Shown here in pieces: positions 23,232 to 30,911 of a stretch of DNA of 49,781 nucleotides (position 1 is its first letter; each line of letters starts with the position of its first letter). The stretch lies in IMG/VR virus record IMGVR_UViG_3300027996_000051, positions 1 through 49,781 of that record; one strand, written 5' to 3'. The stretch comes from a virus. The notes below the pieces were generated by a model, which saw only the letters and a program-made list of their open reading frames with translations, searched no databases and was not told where the DNA came from. Position numbers and translations under genes: made by a program.

Positions 23232-23456
23232 ATGAGAAAAATAATTGAAAAGATTTTAGACAAGTTTAAGGTAGTGAAAATTTGTGAGAGCAAGCTTGAA
23301 GAAGATTTATATGACGATGGTGCAAATGAGTTTTATGACGAGGAGGATGTGGACGAGATTACCGAACTTGAATGTCCTAACTGTGGAGGTCATAGATATG
23401 AAGTAGACTGTTACAATGTGAAATGTTTAGACTGTGGTACAGAGTGGGAGTGGTAA
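23232..23456 (+). CDS. Small zinc-ribbon protein
   Basis: 74 residues. Acidic middle, then a zinc ribbon with CPNCGG and CLDCG about 20 residues apart. The first 11 codons (IIEKILDKF) are nearly the same as in the unrelated protein at 20773, including 22 identical bases, so the 5' end was shuffled together with its promoter. It could be a transcription regulator, but only the metal site is visible. Confidence 0.7.
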   Translation: MRKIIEKILDKFKVVKICESKLEEDLYDDGANEFYDEEDVDEITELECPNCGGHRYEVDCYNVKCLDCGTEWEW

Positions 23457-23457
23457 G

Positions 23458-24399
23458 ATGATAGGACAATTGATAAATAAATTTGATGCGTTACCAGAAG
23501 AAAAATGTAATGTTGGAACTTTTAACGAAATGTTTAAAGCCGACATAGGTACTGATTTGAGCGTTAAAGTTGAGATAGGTGAGATACTAACCGGAGGATT
23601 AAGAGCCGTTACAATAGGCTCTGAGACTGTTAGAATAGCTATTAGAGATATAAAGCCGAACCTTAAAGGTACTACACAGTTTATAGAGGAGTTCAGATAT
23701 GATCTTTTTGATGAAGGAGTTTTAATAGGGACTTATACGGAGAAGAATATAATTGCTGAATTTTTAGGAAAATCGGTAACTACTGTTAATAATATGATAA
23801 CTAAAGGATATGTTTGCGACGAGATATATACTTTAAAAGCTACTAAAACAGGTGAGAGGCTTAAGAAATTTATAAAAGATGCTAATACGATCAAGACTTT
23901 TAAACCTGTAGATAATAGTAGACAGTTCGGTAGGAATTATTATATTATTAAAAAAGATGGAATTGAGATTTGTTGTAATAGTGTAGCGGATTGTGTAGTT
24001 ATTATGAAAACATCAGCTTTAAAGTTTGGACAAATATACAAGACAGGTAAAAGTTTATACGGTTATACTATAGCTAAACATAGAATGACGGACGTAGAGG
24101 TTGATATAAAAGCAGCATATAGAAAAAAGATACAAGACTTGTCGCCTAGAGTAGAACCTCCTAGAAAGCGTAGAATTAGTAAAAATACTACGAAGAGGAA
24201 TAATCATAAAGGGGCTAAGGCTAAATATACATGGAGCGTAAAAGTAGAAGACGGTATTAAATTATTTAGAGCTACTTCGGATCTAGCAAAGTTTATAAAT
24301 AGGACGCGACAATGTCTTACAATGAATTTTAAAGAAGATTGTACAAAAGAAATTAACGGTTACTCAATAACGAGAATGACAATAGAAATAGGATACTAA
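23458..24399 (+). CDS. DNA-binding protein with repeated HTH (NUMOD-like) modules
   Basis: 313 residues from the ATG at 23458 (GGGAGTGGTAAG upstream). Three related helix-turn-helix segments end in a Gly-Tyr turn: NIIAEFLGKSVTTVNNMITKG (near 100), the segment before KSLYGYTIAKHRM (near 185), and DLAKFINRTRQCLTMNF (near 275), followed by INGYSI. A basic linker (RKRRISKNTTKRN) lies between modules 2 and 3. Such modules occur beside GIY-YIG or HNH nuclease domains in homing endonucleases, but no nuclease domain is seen. It may be an orphan binding protein derived from such an enzyme, or a regulator. Confidence 0.65.
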   Translation: MIGQLINKFDALPEEKCNVGTFNEMFKADIGTDLSVKVEIGEILTGGLRAVTIGSETVRIAIRDIKPNLKGTTQFIEEFRYDLFDEGVLIGTYTEKNIIAEFLGKSVTTVNNMITKGYVCDEIYTLKATKTGERLKKFIKDANTIKTFKPVDNSRQFGRNYYIIKKDGIEICCNSVADCVVIMKTSALKFGQIYKTGKSLYGYTIAKHRMTDVEVDIKAAYRKKIQDLSPRVEPPRKRRISKNTTKRNNHKGAKAKYTWSVKVEDGIKLFRATSDLAKFINRTRQCLTMNFKEDCTKEINGYSITRMTIEIGY

Positions 24400-24621
24400 A
24401 TGGAAAAAATTAAGAGATACACGAACAGAAAGCTTTACTCGACTAAAACTAACAGTTATGTAAAACTAGAATATATTGCAGATCTTGTAAAAAGCGGCGA
24501 TAAGTTTCAAGTTATTGATAACGCTACGAAAGAAGATATTACTGTGAAAACTTTACATAGCGCGTTAATTACTCTTGACCTATCAGCTAAAACTGTGGTA
24601 GACTTAATAAGGAATAATTAA
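24400..24621 (+). CDS. PhaR-type (PHB_acc_N) DNA-binding domain protein
   Basis: 73 residues. The segment IKRYTNRKLYSTKTNSYV, then L-YIADLVKSGDKFQVID, then EDIT follows the PHB/PHA accumulation regulator N-terminal domain pattern (KRY-NRRLYDT--S-Y-TL--IA-LV--GEDF-V-DA-TGEDIT) almost residue by residue. In bacteria this domain binds DNA and polyhydroxybutyrate and represses phasin genes. Here it is the whole protein; the C-terminal part of PhaR is absent. It may repress host or phage promoters, or act on host storage granules. Confidence 0.8.
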   Translation: MEKIKRYTNRKLYSTKTNSYVKLEYIADLVKSGDKFQVIDNATKEDITVKTLHSALITLDLSAKTVVDLIRNN

Positions 24622-24630
24622 GGAGATCTT

Positions 24631-24828
24631 ATGAATTTACAAGAAAGAGTTTTAGAATTAATTAAAAGTGACGATGGTTATGTAGATGCTTTTGATAGGA
24701 TTATTAAAAGAAAATATGATAGATTATCAGAAGAAGAAAAAGAAAAGCTTGACGATATTTTTATATCATTATGCGGATTCGGTTTAAATACTATTATAGA
24801 TAATCCAGTAGAATTAGGAGTTGATTAA
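24631..24828 (+). CDS. Unknown small protein
   Basis: 65 residues, helical, charged. AAGGAGATCTT ribosome site. TAATG overlap with the next gene. Confidence 0.65.
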   Translation: MNLQERVLELIKSDDGYVDAFDRIIKRKYDRLSEEEKEKLDDIFISLCGFGLNTIIDNPVELGVD

Positions 24829-25040
24829 TGTGGCTAATAGCATTAGTTATCCTATCGGCTTTATTTGCATTAGCATTATCAGCTAGAGAACGTGAGATAG
24901 CTTTACAAGCAAGAGAAGATCTTATAGATGCTAGAATAGAGTTTAATAACTCTTTGATGGAAATGCAAATAGAATATAATAGAGATATAGCAGAATTAAA
25001 TATTGAGAACGCAATGTTAAGAGAGGATCAAAGACTATGA
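24828..25040 (+). CDS. Membrane-anchored coiled coil, small
   Basis: 70 residues. One N-terminal hydrophobic helix (WLIALVILSALFALALS), then a continuous charged helix with heptads. This is the topology of an inner-membrane spanin or of a small anchored inhibitor, but the gene sits in the early region. ATGA overlap downstream. Confidence 0.6.
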   Translation: MWLIALVILSALFALALSAREREIALQAREDLIDARIEFNNSLMEMQIEYNRDIAELNIENAMLREDQRL

Positions 25041-25312
25041 CTAAAAAAGAGTTTCAACGTAGAGTTTCTAAATTAAAAGGTAAGTGGGGCTATGTTTGCT
25101 TAAATCTTAGAAAAGAGTTTGAAGAGCATGGTTTTGATCTTGATAAAAATAAGGTTTGCATCTTATATAGAAATATTATGGGTGGTAAAGATAATTCTTC
25201 CCATGGTCTTTTCGGGAAAGTAAATGATGAATATAATAGTAAAAAAAGAGAAATGTCGCTGTATTTTTTTGAGCAAGTAGTAATTGAATATAAATTATAT
25301 AAGGAGTTTTAA
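25037..25312 (+). CDS. Unknown basic protein
   Basis: 91 residues, Lys-rich, helical. The segment RKEFEEHGFDLDKNKVCILYRN looks conserved. ATGA upstream and TAATG downstream overlaps. Function unknown. Confidence 0.6.
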   Translation: MTKKEFQRRVSKLKGKWGYVCLNLRKEFEEHGFDLDKNKVCILYRNIMGGKDNSSHGLFGKVNDEYNSKKREMSLYFFEQVVIEYKLYKEF

Positions 25313-25548
25313 TGAGTTTTATTAGCACAGATATGTTATTAGCAGTATTAACAGAACAATTAATGAAGAATGGTTTAGATTATGAGGTGACGTTAGAAGG
25401 GTCAGGAACGTCCGTGAGACTCATCGACAGTATGACTAATACTTCGCTAGGGTTTAGTAAGCAAGAGACGTTAGAAGAGGCTTTAATGACCGTATTAGCT
25501 CAAGCAGCAAGTAGAGCCGGTGGAAATCAAGGGTTGAGTATATTATGA
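25312..25548 (+). CDS. Unknown small protein
   Basis: 78 residues, compact alpha/beta, Thr/Leu-rich. AAGGAGTTTTA ribosome site; ATGA overlap downstream. Confidence 0.65.
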   Translation: MSFISTDMLLAVLTEQLMKNGLDYEVTLEGSGTSVRLIDSMTNTSLGFSKQETLEEALMTVLAQAASRAGGNQGLSIL

Positions 25549-25718
25549 ATATAAATGATATGACTAATGACTCTGATGTTGTAAAATCTATACTTAATAG
25601 GTTTGGAGAACCTGTAGAATCTTTTGATGGCGAGATTATATTCTATAAGGTAGATCCGGTAGCTTTGTATAGACTAGTAATGCTTTCTAAAAAGTTGAGG
25701 AGTACGGATGAGAAGTAG
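25545..25718 (+). CDS. Unknown small protein
   Basis: 57 residues, acidic. ATGA overlap with the previous gene and 11 bases of overlap with the next. No family is recognised. Confidence 0.6.
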   Translation: MNINDMTNDSDVVKSILNRFGEPVESFDGEIIFYKVDPVALYRLVMLSKKLRSTDEK

Positions 25719-25860
25719 TACCAAGTATTTAATATTTACTTATGTATGCATATTTTCGGCTCTACCTTTTATGGGTAGTCCTGTAGCTCTTATTTTAGGT
25801 GCAGCAGGGATCGTATTTGCATTTTTAGGAATTAGTGAGAATGAAAAGGAGCAAAGATGA
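25708..25860 (+). CDS. Small membrane protein
   Basis: 50 residues, two hydrophobic helices (about 7-22 and 26-42), charged C-terminal NEKEQR. ATGA overlap with the following lipoprotein gene, so the two envelope proteins are probably coupled. Confidence 0.6.
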   Translation: MRSSTKYLIFTYVCIFSALPFMGSPVALILGAAGIVFAFLGISENEKEQR

Positions 25861-26057
25861 AGTATATAATTTTTACAATGCTATTGACAAGCTGTGTGAC
25901 TCCGAGGTATACTTATAAAGCTCCAGAGAAGCGAGGGTACAATGACCTTACTACTACTGAGAAAGTGGAACAATGTGTCTACAGATTGATTGAGCGTGAT
26001 GGTATTGCGGCAAAAGATGCAGAAGAAACTTGTAGTAAGATTTTTAGGAGAAAATAA
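25857..26057 (+). CDS. Small lipoprotein
   Basis: 66 residues. Very short signal peptide with lipobox (LLTSC, Cys 12) followed by a 54-residue mature part containing two further Cys (C39, C58) that could pair. ATGA overlap upstream and TAATG downstream. A promoter-like TTGACA-N18-TATACT lies inside it (25884-25913). Small phage lipoproteins often block superinfection; this is an inference. Confidence 0.7.
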   Translation: MKYIIFTMLLTSCVTPRYTYKAPEKRGYNDLTTTEKVEQCVYRLIERDGIAAKDAEETCSKIFRRK

Positions 26058-26479
26058 TGACTAGGATTAATGTGGTGCCGGTAAAAGAATTAGCAGATCA
26101 GCATTTACTTGCAGAGATTCGTGAAATTACGCGATTACCTAGTAATTTAAGAACATCTCTTAATCGAAAGTCAGGACCTCTTAGGGACTCTGAAATACCC
26201 TTAGAATACGTTTTAGGTAAGGGACATGTAAAGTTCTTTATGGACAAATTTAAGTGGCTAGAAGGACGGTTTCTGAGCTTATTAGAAGAATGTGATAATC
26301 GCGGCTTTACAATTTCCAATAGAGATGCTACTATATTTAAGAATGTTCCTAGTAAGTTTTATGGAGCTTATCAAGTCAATGAAGCAGCTAAGGAATTAAA
26401 TAGAGTTAGGATTCAAGAAAGAATTGCAGCTAAGCCAGAATTTTATAGATATAAAGGAGCTAAGTATGGGCAAATATAG
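26057..26479 (+). CDS. denV: Pyrimidine dimer DNA glycosylase (T4 DenV-like)
   Basis: 140 residues; T4 endonuclease V has 138. It starts MTRINVVPVKELADQHLLAE. Thr2 (the imine-forming nucleophile), Arg3, Arg22, Glu23 and Arg26, known to be important in T4 DenV, are all present at the same positions. VLGKGHVKFFMDKFKWL and the C-terminal EFYRYKGAKYG also match. It removes UV-induced pyrimidine dimers by glycosylase/lyase action. TAATG overlap upstream and 14 bases of overlap downstream. Confidence 0.92.
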   Translation: MTRINVVPVKELADQHLLAEIREITRLPSNLRTSLNRKSGPLRDSEIPLEYVLGKGHVKFFMDKFKWLEGRFLSLLEECDNRGFTISNRDATIFKNVPSKFYGAYQVNEAAKELNRVRIQERIAAKPEFYRYKGAKYGQI

Positions 26480-26840
26480 AGAAAAGTTTAAAGAAGCTGA
26501 CGATTGGTTTAAGATAATAGGGATGCATACTAGAGATAGGAGAGACATATTTCTAGCTTTAGTAGGAGATTCTAAAGAAGTTAGAACAGCTTATAGAAAA
26601 GAAGTAGAAAGAAACTCGGCAGTAACTGCGGCAACAAAAGCAGGATCATTCTATAAACTAAATAAAAAAGGTATTATTAAATTTCAAAAGACAGAGAAGT
26701 ATAAAGTGTATCGTAGAAAATATGAAGCAGGTTATAGAAATGAGTATAGGATGAGAGTAAATTATAATAGTTGGAGAAGTATTACTAAGCCTACTCCAAT
26801 GCAAGAAATTGATTATTTACTTAAGAGGTTTTTACGATGA
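26466..26840 (+). CDS. Unknown basic protein
   Basis: 124 residues from MGKYREKFKEADDWFK, chosen because AAAGGAGCTAAGT lies just upstream. Very basic (many Lys, Arg and Tyr) and helical, probably nucleic-acid binding. It lies between DenV and a zinc-ribbon gene. Confidence 0.65.
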   Translation: MGKYREKFKEADDWFKIIGMHTRDRRDIFLALVGDSKEVRTAYRKEVERNSAVTAATKAGSFYKLNKKGIIKFQKTEKYKVYRRKYEAGYRNEYRMRVNYNSWRSITKPTPMQEIDYLLKRFLR

Positions 26841-27151
26841 GCAAACGAGCATTTAGTAGATCATTTGATATGCCGACAATAGATCCAGATAAAGAGGATG
26901 AGATTCCGGAGATTGATATTAAGATCGATGGTAAAAAGAATAAGATAAGTTGGGCAGAAGTTGCTAAGGCTTTTAAAGTACCTGAATCTAGAGAAGTGCG
27001 GATTCAAGGAATTTTAGATGATGGCCATGTAGAGTATAAACGAGAGTATAATTGTCCAGTAGTGGCAAAAAGTTGTGACCATAAGTGGAAAAATTATACA
27101 GGATTAAGCGAGCAATTTGAATATTGTGAAATTTGTGATGAGAGGAAGTAA
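26837..27151 (+). CDS. Zinc-ribbon protein
   Basis: 104 residues. Central IKIDGKKNKISWAEVAKAF, then a C-terminal metal site with CDHKW and CEICDERK. This C-terminal module is frequent in small phage proteins of unknown role. ATGA and TAATG overlaps. Confidence 0.65.
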   Translation: MSKRAFSRSFDMPTIDPDKEDEIPEIDIKIDGKKNKISWAEVAKAFKVPESREVRIQGILDDGHVEYKREYNCPVVAKSCDHKWKNYTGLSEQFEYCEICDERK

Positions 27152-27411
27152 TGAAGACTAAAGAAATTAATGTATTCGTTCCAGAGTATATAAATCACGA
27201 CGATGTAGAAGGTATTATAGAAGATGATGGTAATCTAGTGGGGGATATAATGTATATAGATGGAGTAGAATTCTATAGAGCAAAACTTATCATAGAAATT
27301 CCAGAGAAAAAGATCGAGATTACTGAGGAAGCCTTTGATGAGGCTTATTACAAGATTTTTGGTACTACTGAGAGTTTATGTCCTAGATTAAAAAAAGAAT
27401 TAGGATTTTAA
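27151..27411 (+). CDS. Unknown small acidic protein
   Basis: 86 residues, beta-rich first half, acidic. It directly precedes the Cas4-like nuclease gene (no gap). No family is recognised. Confidence 0.65.
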   Translation: MKTKEINVFVPEYINHDDVEGIIEDDGNLVGDIMYIDGVEFYRAKLIIEIPEKKIEITEEAFDEAYYKIFGTTESLCPRLKKELGF

Positions 27412-28491
27412 ATGACTAAACCAATAAACCTATCAAATTCTCAAATATCAACTTATCTCGATTGTCAGCAAAAATGGTATCTCGATAAAGTAGCTAGAAT
27501 CAGACCGACTTATTTAGGTAGTGCGCTATTTTTCGGGACTCTACTTGATAATACTATCGAGCATATTCTTTTGAAACAAGAGGGATCATATAAAGATACC
27601 TTTTATAAATGCTTGAATAACTTTGAAGTGAACGGCGTAAAAAAGAAAATGCCGGAAGATTTACTTGATATGCGATTCTTTGCAGGAGATGTTGATGCTG
27701 ATTTAGTAGATCAGAAACATGTAAATGATGCGTGTGATAGACTCAAGATTGACCTATTAGATAAAAAAGACTTCCTAGATTACTGTAAGCAACAACGTAA
27801 GAATAAAAAGAAGTTGAACGATATCGAACAATACCTATTTAATTATATGGCGTGGGTTAGTTTAGAGCAAAAAGGTTTGATGCTTGTCGAAAAGTTCAAA
27901 GAATGGATCGAAGAAAATGTAGCCGAAGTTCATAGCGTTCAAAAAAAGATCGAGATTGAAAATGGTAGTGGCGATAAATTCATAGGATTCTTAGATTTTG
28001 TAGTGACCTTGAAGACTGATTGTGACAATTGTGAAGGGTATGGTCTAATTGATGTACTAGATGCAGGGGGAGTAGAGTTAGGTCAAGATACATGTTCAGA
28101 TTGTAATCCGAAGAAAGTCCTAGTAGATCTTAAGACGAGTTCTAATCCGACTCAATATTATCCGGCTGATAGTGCGGCAAAAAGTATGCAATTAGGGATT
28201 TATTCTCAAGAGGAAAAGATTCCAGATGTGGCATATTTAGTTGGCGATAAGAAGATTCGTAAGAGAGAGCCTAGAGTACGTCTAAAATTCGTTGAAGGTG
28301 TTATTACTGAGGAATGGTTAGATGAGGTATTCGAGGTTATAGAAGGCGTTACAGAAGAGATTAAAGAGAAGTTACCGGAAGGAAAAAGCGCTTTTGAGAA
28401 AAACTTGGACAGTTGTAGTAAATTCGGCAATTGCCAATACCGTGGTTTGTGCGAAAAAAATTCAATGAAGAATTTAGAGGTTATAAAGTGA
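27412..28491 (+). CDS. Cas4/RecB-like PD-(D/E)XK nuclease with Fe-S and zinc sites
   Basis: 359 residues. The PD-(D/E)XK core shows GFLDFV (D195), LVDLKTS (D239-x-K241) and the helix with Q260 (SMQLGIYSQ). Cys18 (YLDCQQKWYL) together with a C-terminal CSKFGNCQYRGLC cluster fits the four-cysteine iron-sulfur staple of Cas4/AddB nucleases. An extra zinc-ribbon (CDNC about 204-207, CSDC about 228-231) is inserted between the first acidic motif and the DLK motif. A 5'-resecting nuclease acting with the annealing protein at 29669 in phage recombination is likely. Confidence 0.88.
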   Translation: MTKPINLSNSQISTYLDCQQKWYLDKVARIRPTYLGSALFFGTLLDNTIEHILLKQEGSYKDTFYKCLNNFEVNGVKKKMPEDLLDMRFFAGDVDADLVDQKHVNDACDRLKIDLLDKKDFLDYCKQQRKNKKKLNDIEQYLFNYMAWVSLEQKGLMLVEKFKEWIEENVAEVHSVQKKIEIENGSGDKFIGFLDFVVTLKTDCDNCEGYGLIDVLDAGGVELGQDTCSDCNPKKVLVDLKTSSNPTQYYPADSAAKSMQLGIYSQEEKIPDVAYLVGDKKIRKREPRVRLKFVEGVITEEWLDEVFEVIEGVTEEIKEKLPEGKSAFEKNLDSCSKFGNCQYRGLCEKNSMKNLEVIK

Positions 28492-28670
28492 GTAAAAATT
28501 ACACGGATTTTAGATCCTCAAAGAAGAGATTAGTCCTATGCTTGACATTATCTAGCATGGTGTGCTATACTCTTATAGGAAGCTTTCCAGATGAAAATAA
28601 GATTCTGGCATTAGCATTATTACCCATGTGTGCTATGCAGTTATGGGATTGGATTAGGAGACAGAAATGA
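28488..28670 (+). CDS. Small membrane protein
   Basis: 60 residues from GTG at 28488 (AGAGGTTATAAA upstream; GTGA overlap with the nuclease stop). A longer frame upstream only shadows the nuclease gene. Two hydrophobic helices (about 15-32 and 38-52). It contains the promoter at 28542. Confidence 0.6.
   Translation: MSKNYTDFRSSKKRLVLCLTLSSMVCYTLIGSFPDENKILALALLPMCAMQLWDWIRRQK
28542..28571 (+). promoter_or_regulatory. Internal sigma70 promoter
   Basis: TTGACA, 18-bp spacer, TATACT with TGC before the -10 (extended). It lies inside the membrane protein gene and would serve 28667 onwards. Confidence 0.55.
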
Positions 28671-28963
28671 TTTTAACATGTTTAACTACGGTACTTTTAA
28701 ATATATCAGCTATCGATTATAATGCTCAAGATTATAAGAATCTAGCAAGAGCATCTTATGTATGCGGCGAAAAAGAAGGTTGTCTTAAGAGTTTTCAAAA
28801 AAGAGAGCAAGGAATTTATAGAGCAATGTGCGGAAAAAAGCAGGAGTTCGATAAAAGTATATTTGACAAGGTTGAGTTAGATGTGATATTATATGAGTTG
28901 AGACATTTAAGTTTGGAAGAAAAGAAGATAAAATTAAGAGCAATTGGATTGGAGGTAAAATGA
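28667..28963 (+). CDS. Possible exported small protein
   Basis: 98 residues. Short hydrophobic N-terminus (MILTCLTTVLLNISA) that may be a signal peptide, then three Cys in the mature part. ATGA overlaps on both sides. A second promoter-like element (TTGACA-N18-TATTAT, 28863-28892) lies within it. Function unknown. Confidence 0.6.
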   Translation: MILTCLTTVLLNISAIDYNAQDYKNLARASYVCGEKEGCLKSFQKREQGIYRAMCGKKQEFDKSIFDKVELDVILYELRHLSLEEKKIKLRAIGLEVK

Positions 28964-29295
28964 GTTTACAGTTAGAAAAATTAGAGGACCTATTAACAAT
29001 AGACGAAAACAAATTAAAGTCACCGGATAAATCAGCAATAATCCGTAAGGTTAAACAATTACTAAAAGCTGAGAATAAAGCTGATGTAATTGCTGACGAT
29101 GAATCTGAGGACTTTCCATATGAAGGTGTATCTATTGTCGGCAATACCTATGTATCGATAAAGTTTGACCTTGAATCTAGAAAAGCTAGAGTTGTAGAGA
29201 CTCATACTCATCCAACAGATACTAGAGGTAAGAACTATATGGTAGGAGCAGAAGCTATTAAAAAGATGCAAAAGCTTATTAAGGAGCAAAAATAA
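28960..29295 (+). CDS. Unknown protein next to recombination genes
   Basis: 111 residues. Helical, charged N-terminal half, then a beta segment (VSIVGNTYVSIKFDLESRKA) and a basic helical end. TAATG overlap with the next gene. Its place before the annealing protein suggests a recombination accessory role, which is inference. Confidence 0.6.
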   Translation: MSLQLEKLEDLLTIDENKLKSPDKSAIIRKVKQLLKAENKADVIADDESEDFPYEGVSIVGNTYVSIKFDLESRKARVVETHTHPTDTRGKNYMVGAEAIKKMQKLIKEQK

Positions 29296-29669
29296 TGAAA
29301 AAGGTGAACACGACATTAATCAATGCGAGACAGCGTGAAAAAGAAGACATCGTAAGATTAGGAACTCAATTGGCTCAATATGAAGCTAATGGAATTACTA
29401 TCGAAGGTGCTATTGAAGACGCAAGAAAAGAATTAGAGCTTGGAGAAGATAAGATCTTCCTATTAGAAGCTGAAAATGCGATGAAAGTTATCAATAAAGA
29501 TACTCAAAACTTTGTAGCGTTTACAAATGCTATTAATAAAGCTGAGGAATCTGGAGTAGTTACTAATGAAGAATTAGAGCCGCTAAGAAAAGTACAAAAA
29601 AAACTTGAAGTTTCTATAATTAAGAGGTATAATCTTGAAGCAGAAGATTTATACGAGGAGGAAGATTAA
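29295..29669 (+). CDS. Unknown helical protein next to recombination genes
   Basis: 124 residues, almost wholly helical and acidic, ending LYEEED. It lies directly before the annealing protein gene, with TAATG overlaps on both sides. No family is recognised. Confidence 0.65.
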   Translation: MKKVNTTLINARQREKEDIVRLGTQLAQYEANGITIEGAIEDARKELELGEDKIFLLEAENAMKVINKDTQNFVAFTNAINKAEESGVVTNEELEPLRKVQKKLEVSIIKRYNLEAEDLYEEED

Positions 29670-30205
29670 TGAGTACCGAGACAATATTTGAACAATTGAA
29701 TAAGATTAGCGTTAAAGGTAAGACTGATACTAAAGGTAAGTTTACATACTTATCTTGGGTATATGCTTGGTCGGAACTTAAAAAGGTAGCTCCGGATTCT
29801 ACGGTAAAAGTTTACCATGATGAAAGAACAGGTCTTCCTTATTTTGCAGATGGTGATGCAGGAGTTATGGTAAAAGTCGGCGTTACAGTTAACGGACTTG
29901 AGCATATTAATTATCTACCTTGTATGAACTTTAGTAATAAAGCGATTAAAGCTTCTGATGTTAATATGATGGATGTAAATAAAGCTATTCAAAGAGCTAC
30001 AGTTAAGGCAATTGCTTTACATGGTCTAGGGCTTTATATCTATGCAGGAGAGGATCTTCCAGAAGGTGAAGAGCCAGTTAAGTCTCCAGTGAAAAAAGCT
30101 GTAAAAGCTGCTGATAAGCCTAAAGTAGTGGCGAAAAGTAAGAATAGTTTTAGAGATAGTAAGAAACCAGAAGCAGCTCCGGTTGTTGAAGAAGAGGAGA
30201 TTTAA
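29669..30205 (+). CDS. Single-strand annealing protein, Sak3 type (DUF1071)
   Basis: 178 residues. N-terminal IFEQLNKISVKGKT with FTYLSWVYAWSELKK and DVNKAIQRATVKAIALHGLGLYIYAGEDL are the hallmarks of DUF1071/Sak3 single-strand annealing proteins. The C-terminal 45 residues are a disordered Lys/Pro/Ala linker with an acidic end (VVEEEEI), as in proteins that contact partners through their tails. It would anneal single strands made by the nuclease at 27412. Confidence 0.9.
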   Translation: MSTETIFEQLNKISVKGKTDTKGKFTYLSWVYAWSELKKVAPDSTVKVYHDERTGLPYFADGDAGVMVKVGVTVNGLEHINYLPCMNFSNKAIKASDVNMMDVNKAIQRATVKAIALHGLGLYIYAGEDLPEGEEPVKSPVKKAVKAADKPKVVAKSKNSFRDSKKPEAAPVVEEEEI

Positions 30206-30549
30206 TGGAAAAGTTAGATCAGAAAAGTGAAGAAAAGATTGATAAGTTAACTGAGAACATCGTAGAAGGTGTAGAAAGGACTTTAAATGAGCTTGGGACT
30301 AAGTTACCTGATCAGATAGATGCAATGAGTCCTAAACAGCTTAGAAGGGCTTTAAAAGCTACTGTGAACTACATCTATAAGAAAGATCCGGATGTAGATC
30401 TAAAGACTATGGCGAAAAGAGAGCAAGAGTTTCTAGGTGGAATGTTTAGCTTAGTTGAAGCAGGTGCAAGTTATACGATGCATATTTTAGGTGAATTACA
30501 ACGAGAACAAGATAATAAAGCGCGAGAAGCGGCAAAAGGAGAGAAGTAA
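30205..30549 (+). CDS. Unknown helical protein
   Basis: 114 residues, helical, Lys/Glu-rich. TAATG overlaps with the annealing protein and the following gene put it in the recombination operon. No family is recognised. Confidence 0.65.
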   Translation: MEKLDQKSEEKIDKLTENIVEGVERTLNELGTKLPDQIDAMSPKQLRRALKATVNYIYKKDPDVDLKTMAKREQEFLGGMFSLVEAGASYTMHILGELQREQDNKAREAAKGEK

Positions 30550-30902
30550 TGGCAAAATTTGTGGATGTAGGGTATTTAGGTGCAAAGTCGGTTTATAATA
30601 AAGACGAGAAAAAGTTCGAGAAGAACGAAAACGGTGGACCAGTATTTGAAAAAGATGCTCAAGGTCGATTGAAATATACGGTCAAGTTTAGTGACGAAGT
30701 AGAAGTTACTATCAACGGACAAGTAGTAAAAGCGATTCATTTTGGAAACAAAATTAGTAAGCTTGAATCTTCTATAGCTAAAGCCGGTGACGAAGGTGAC
30801 GAAGAAAAGATCGAGAGCTTAGAGAAAACTAAGAAGCGTTTTGAAAAAGATGGTGACTTAAGTTTCATCAAGCAAGATGGATTTGTAGTATTTGACGATT
30901 AA
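30549..30902 (+). CDS. Possible single-stranded-DNA-binding accessory protein
   Basis: 117 residues. N-terminal beta-rich stretch (FVDVGYLGAKSVYN; LKYTVKFSDEVEVTING), a charged helix (about 77-100) and an acidic, aromatic C-terminus (FIKQDGFVVFDD), reminiscent of SSB-type tails. It lies between the annealing protein and the helicase. I do not recognise the family; the SSB-like role is a guess from layout. Confidence 0.55.
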   Translation: MAKFVDVGYLGAKSVYNKDEKKFEKNENGGPVFEKDAQGRLKYTVKFSDEVEVTINGQVVKAIHFGNKISKLESSIAKAGDEGDEEKIESLEKTKKRFEKDGDLSFIKQDGFVVFDD

Positions 30903-30911
30903 TTAAACTAT

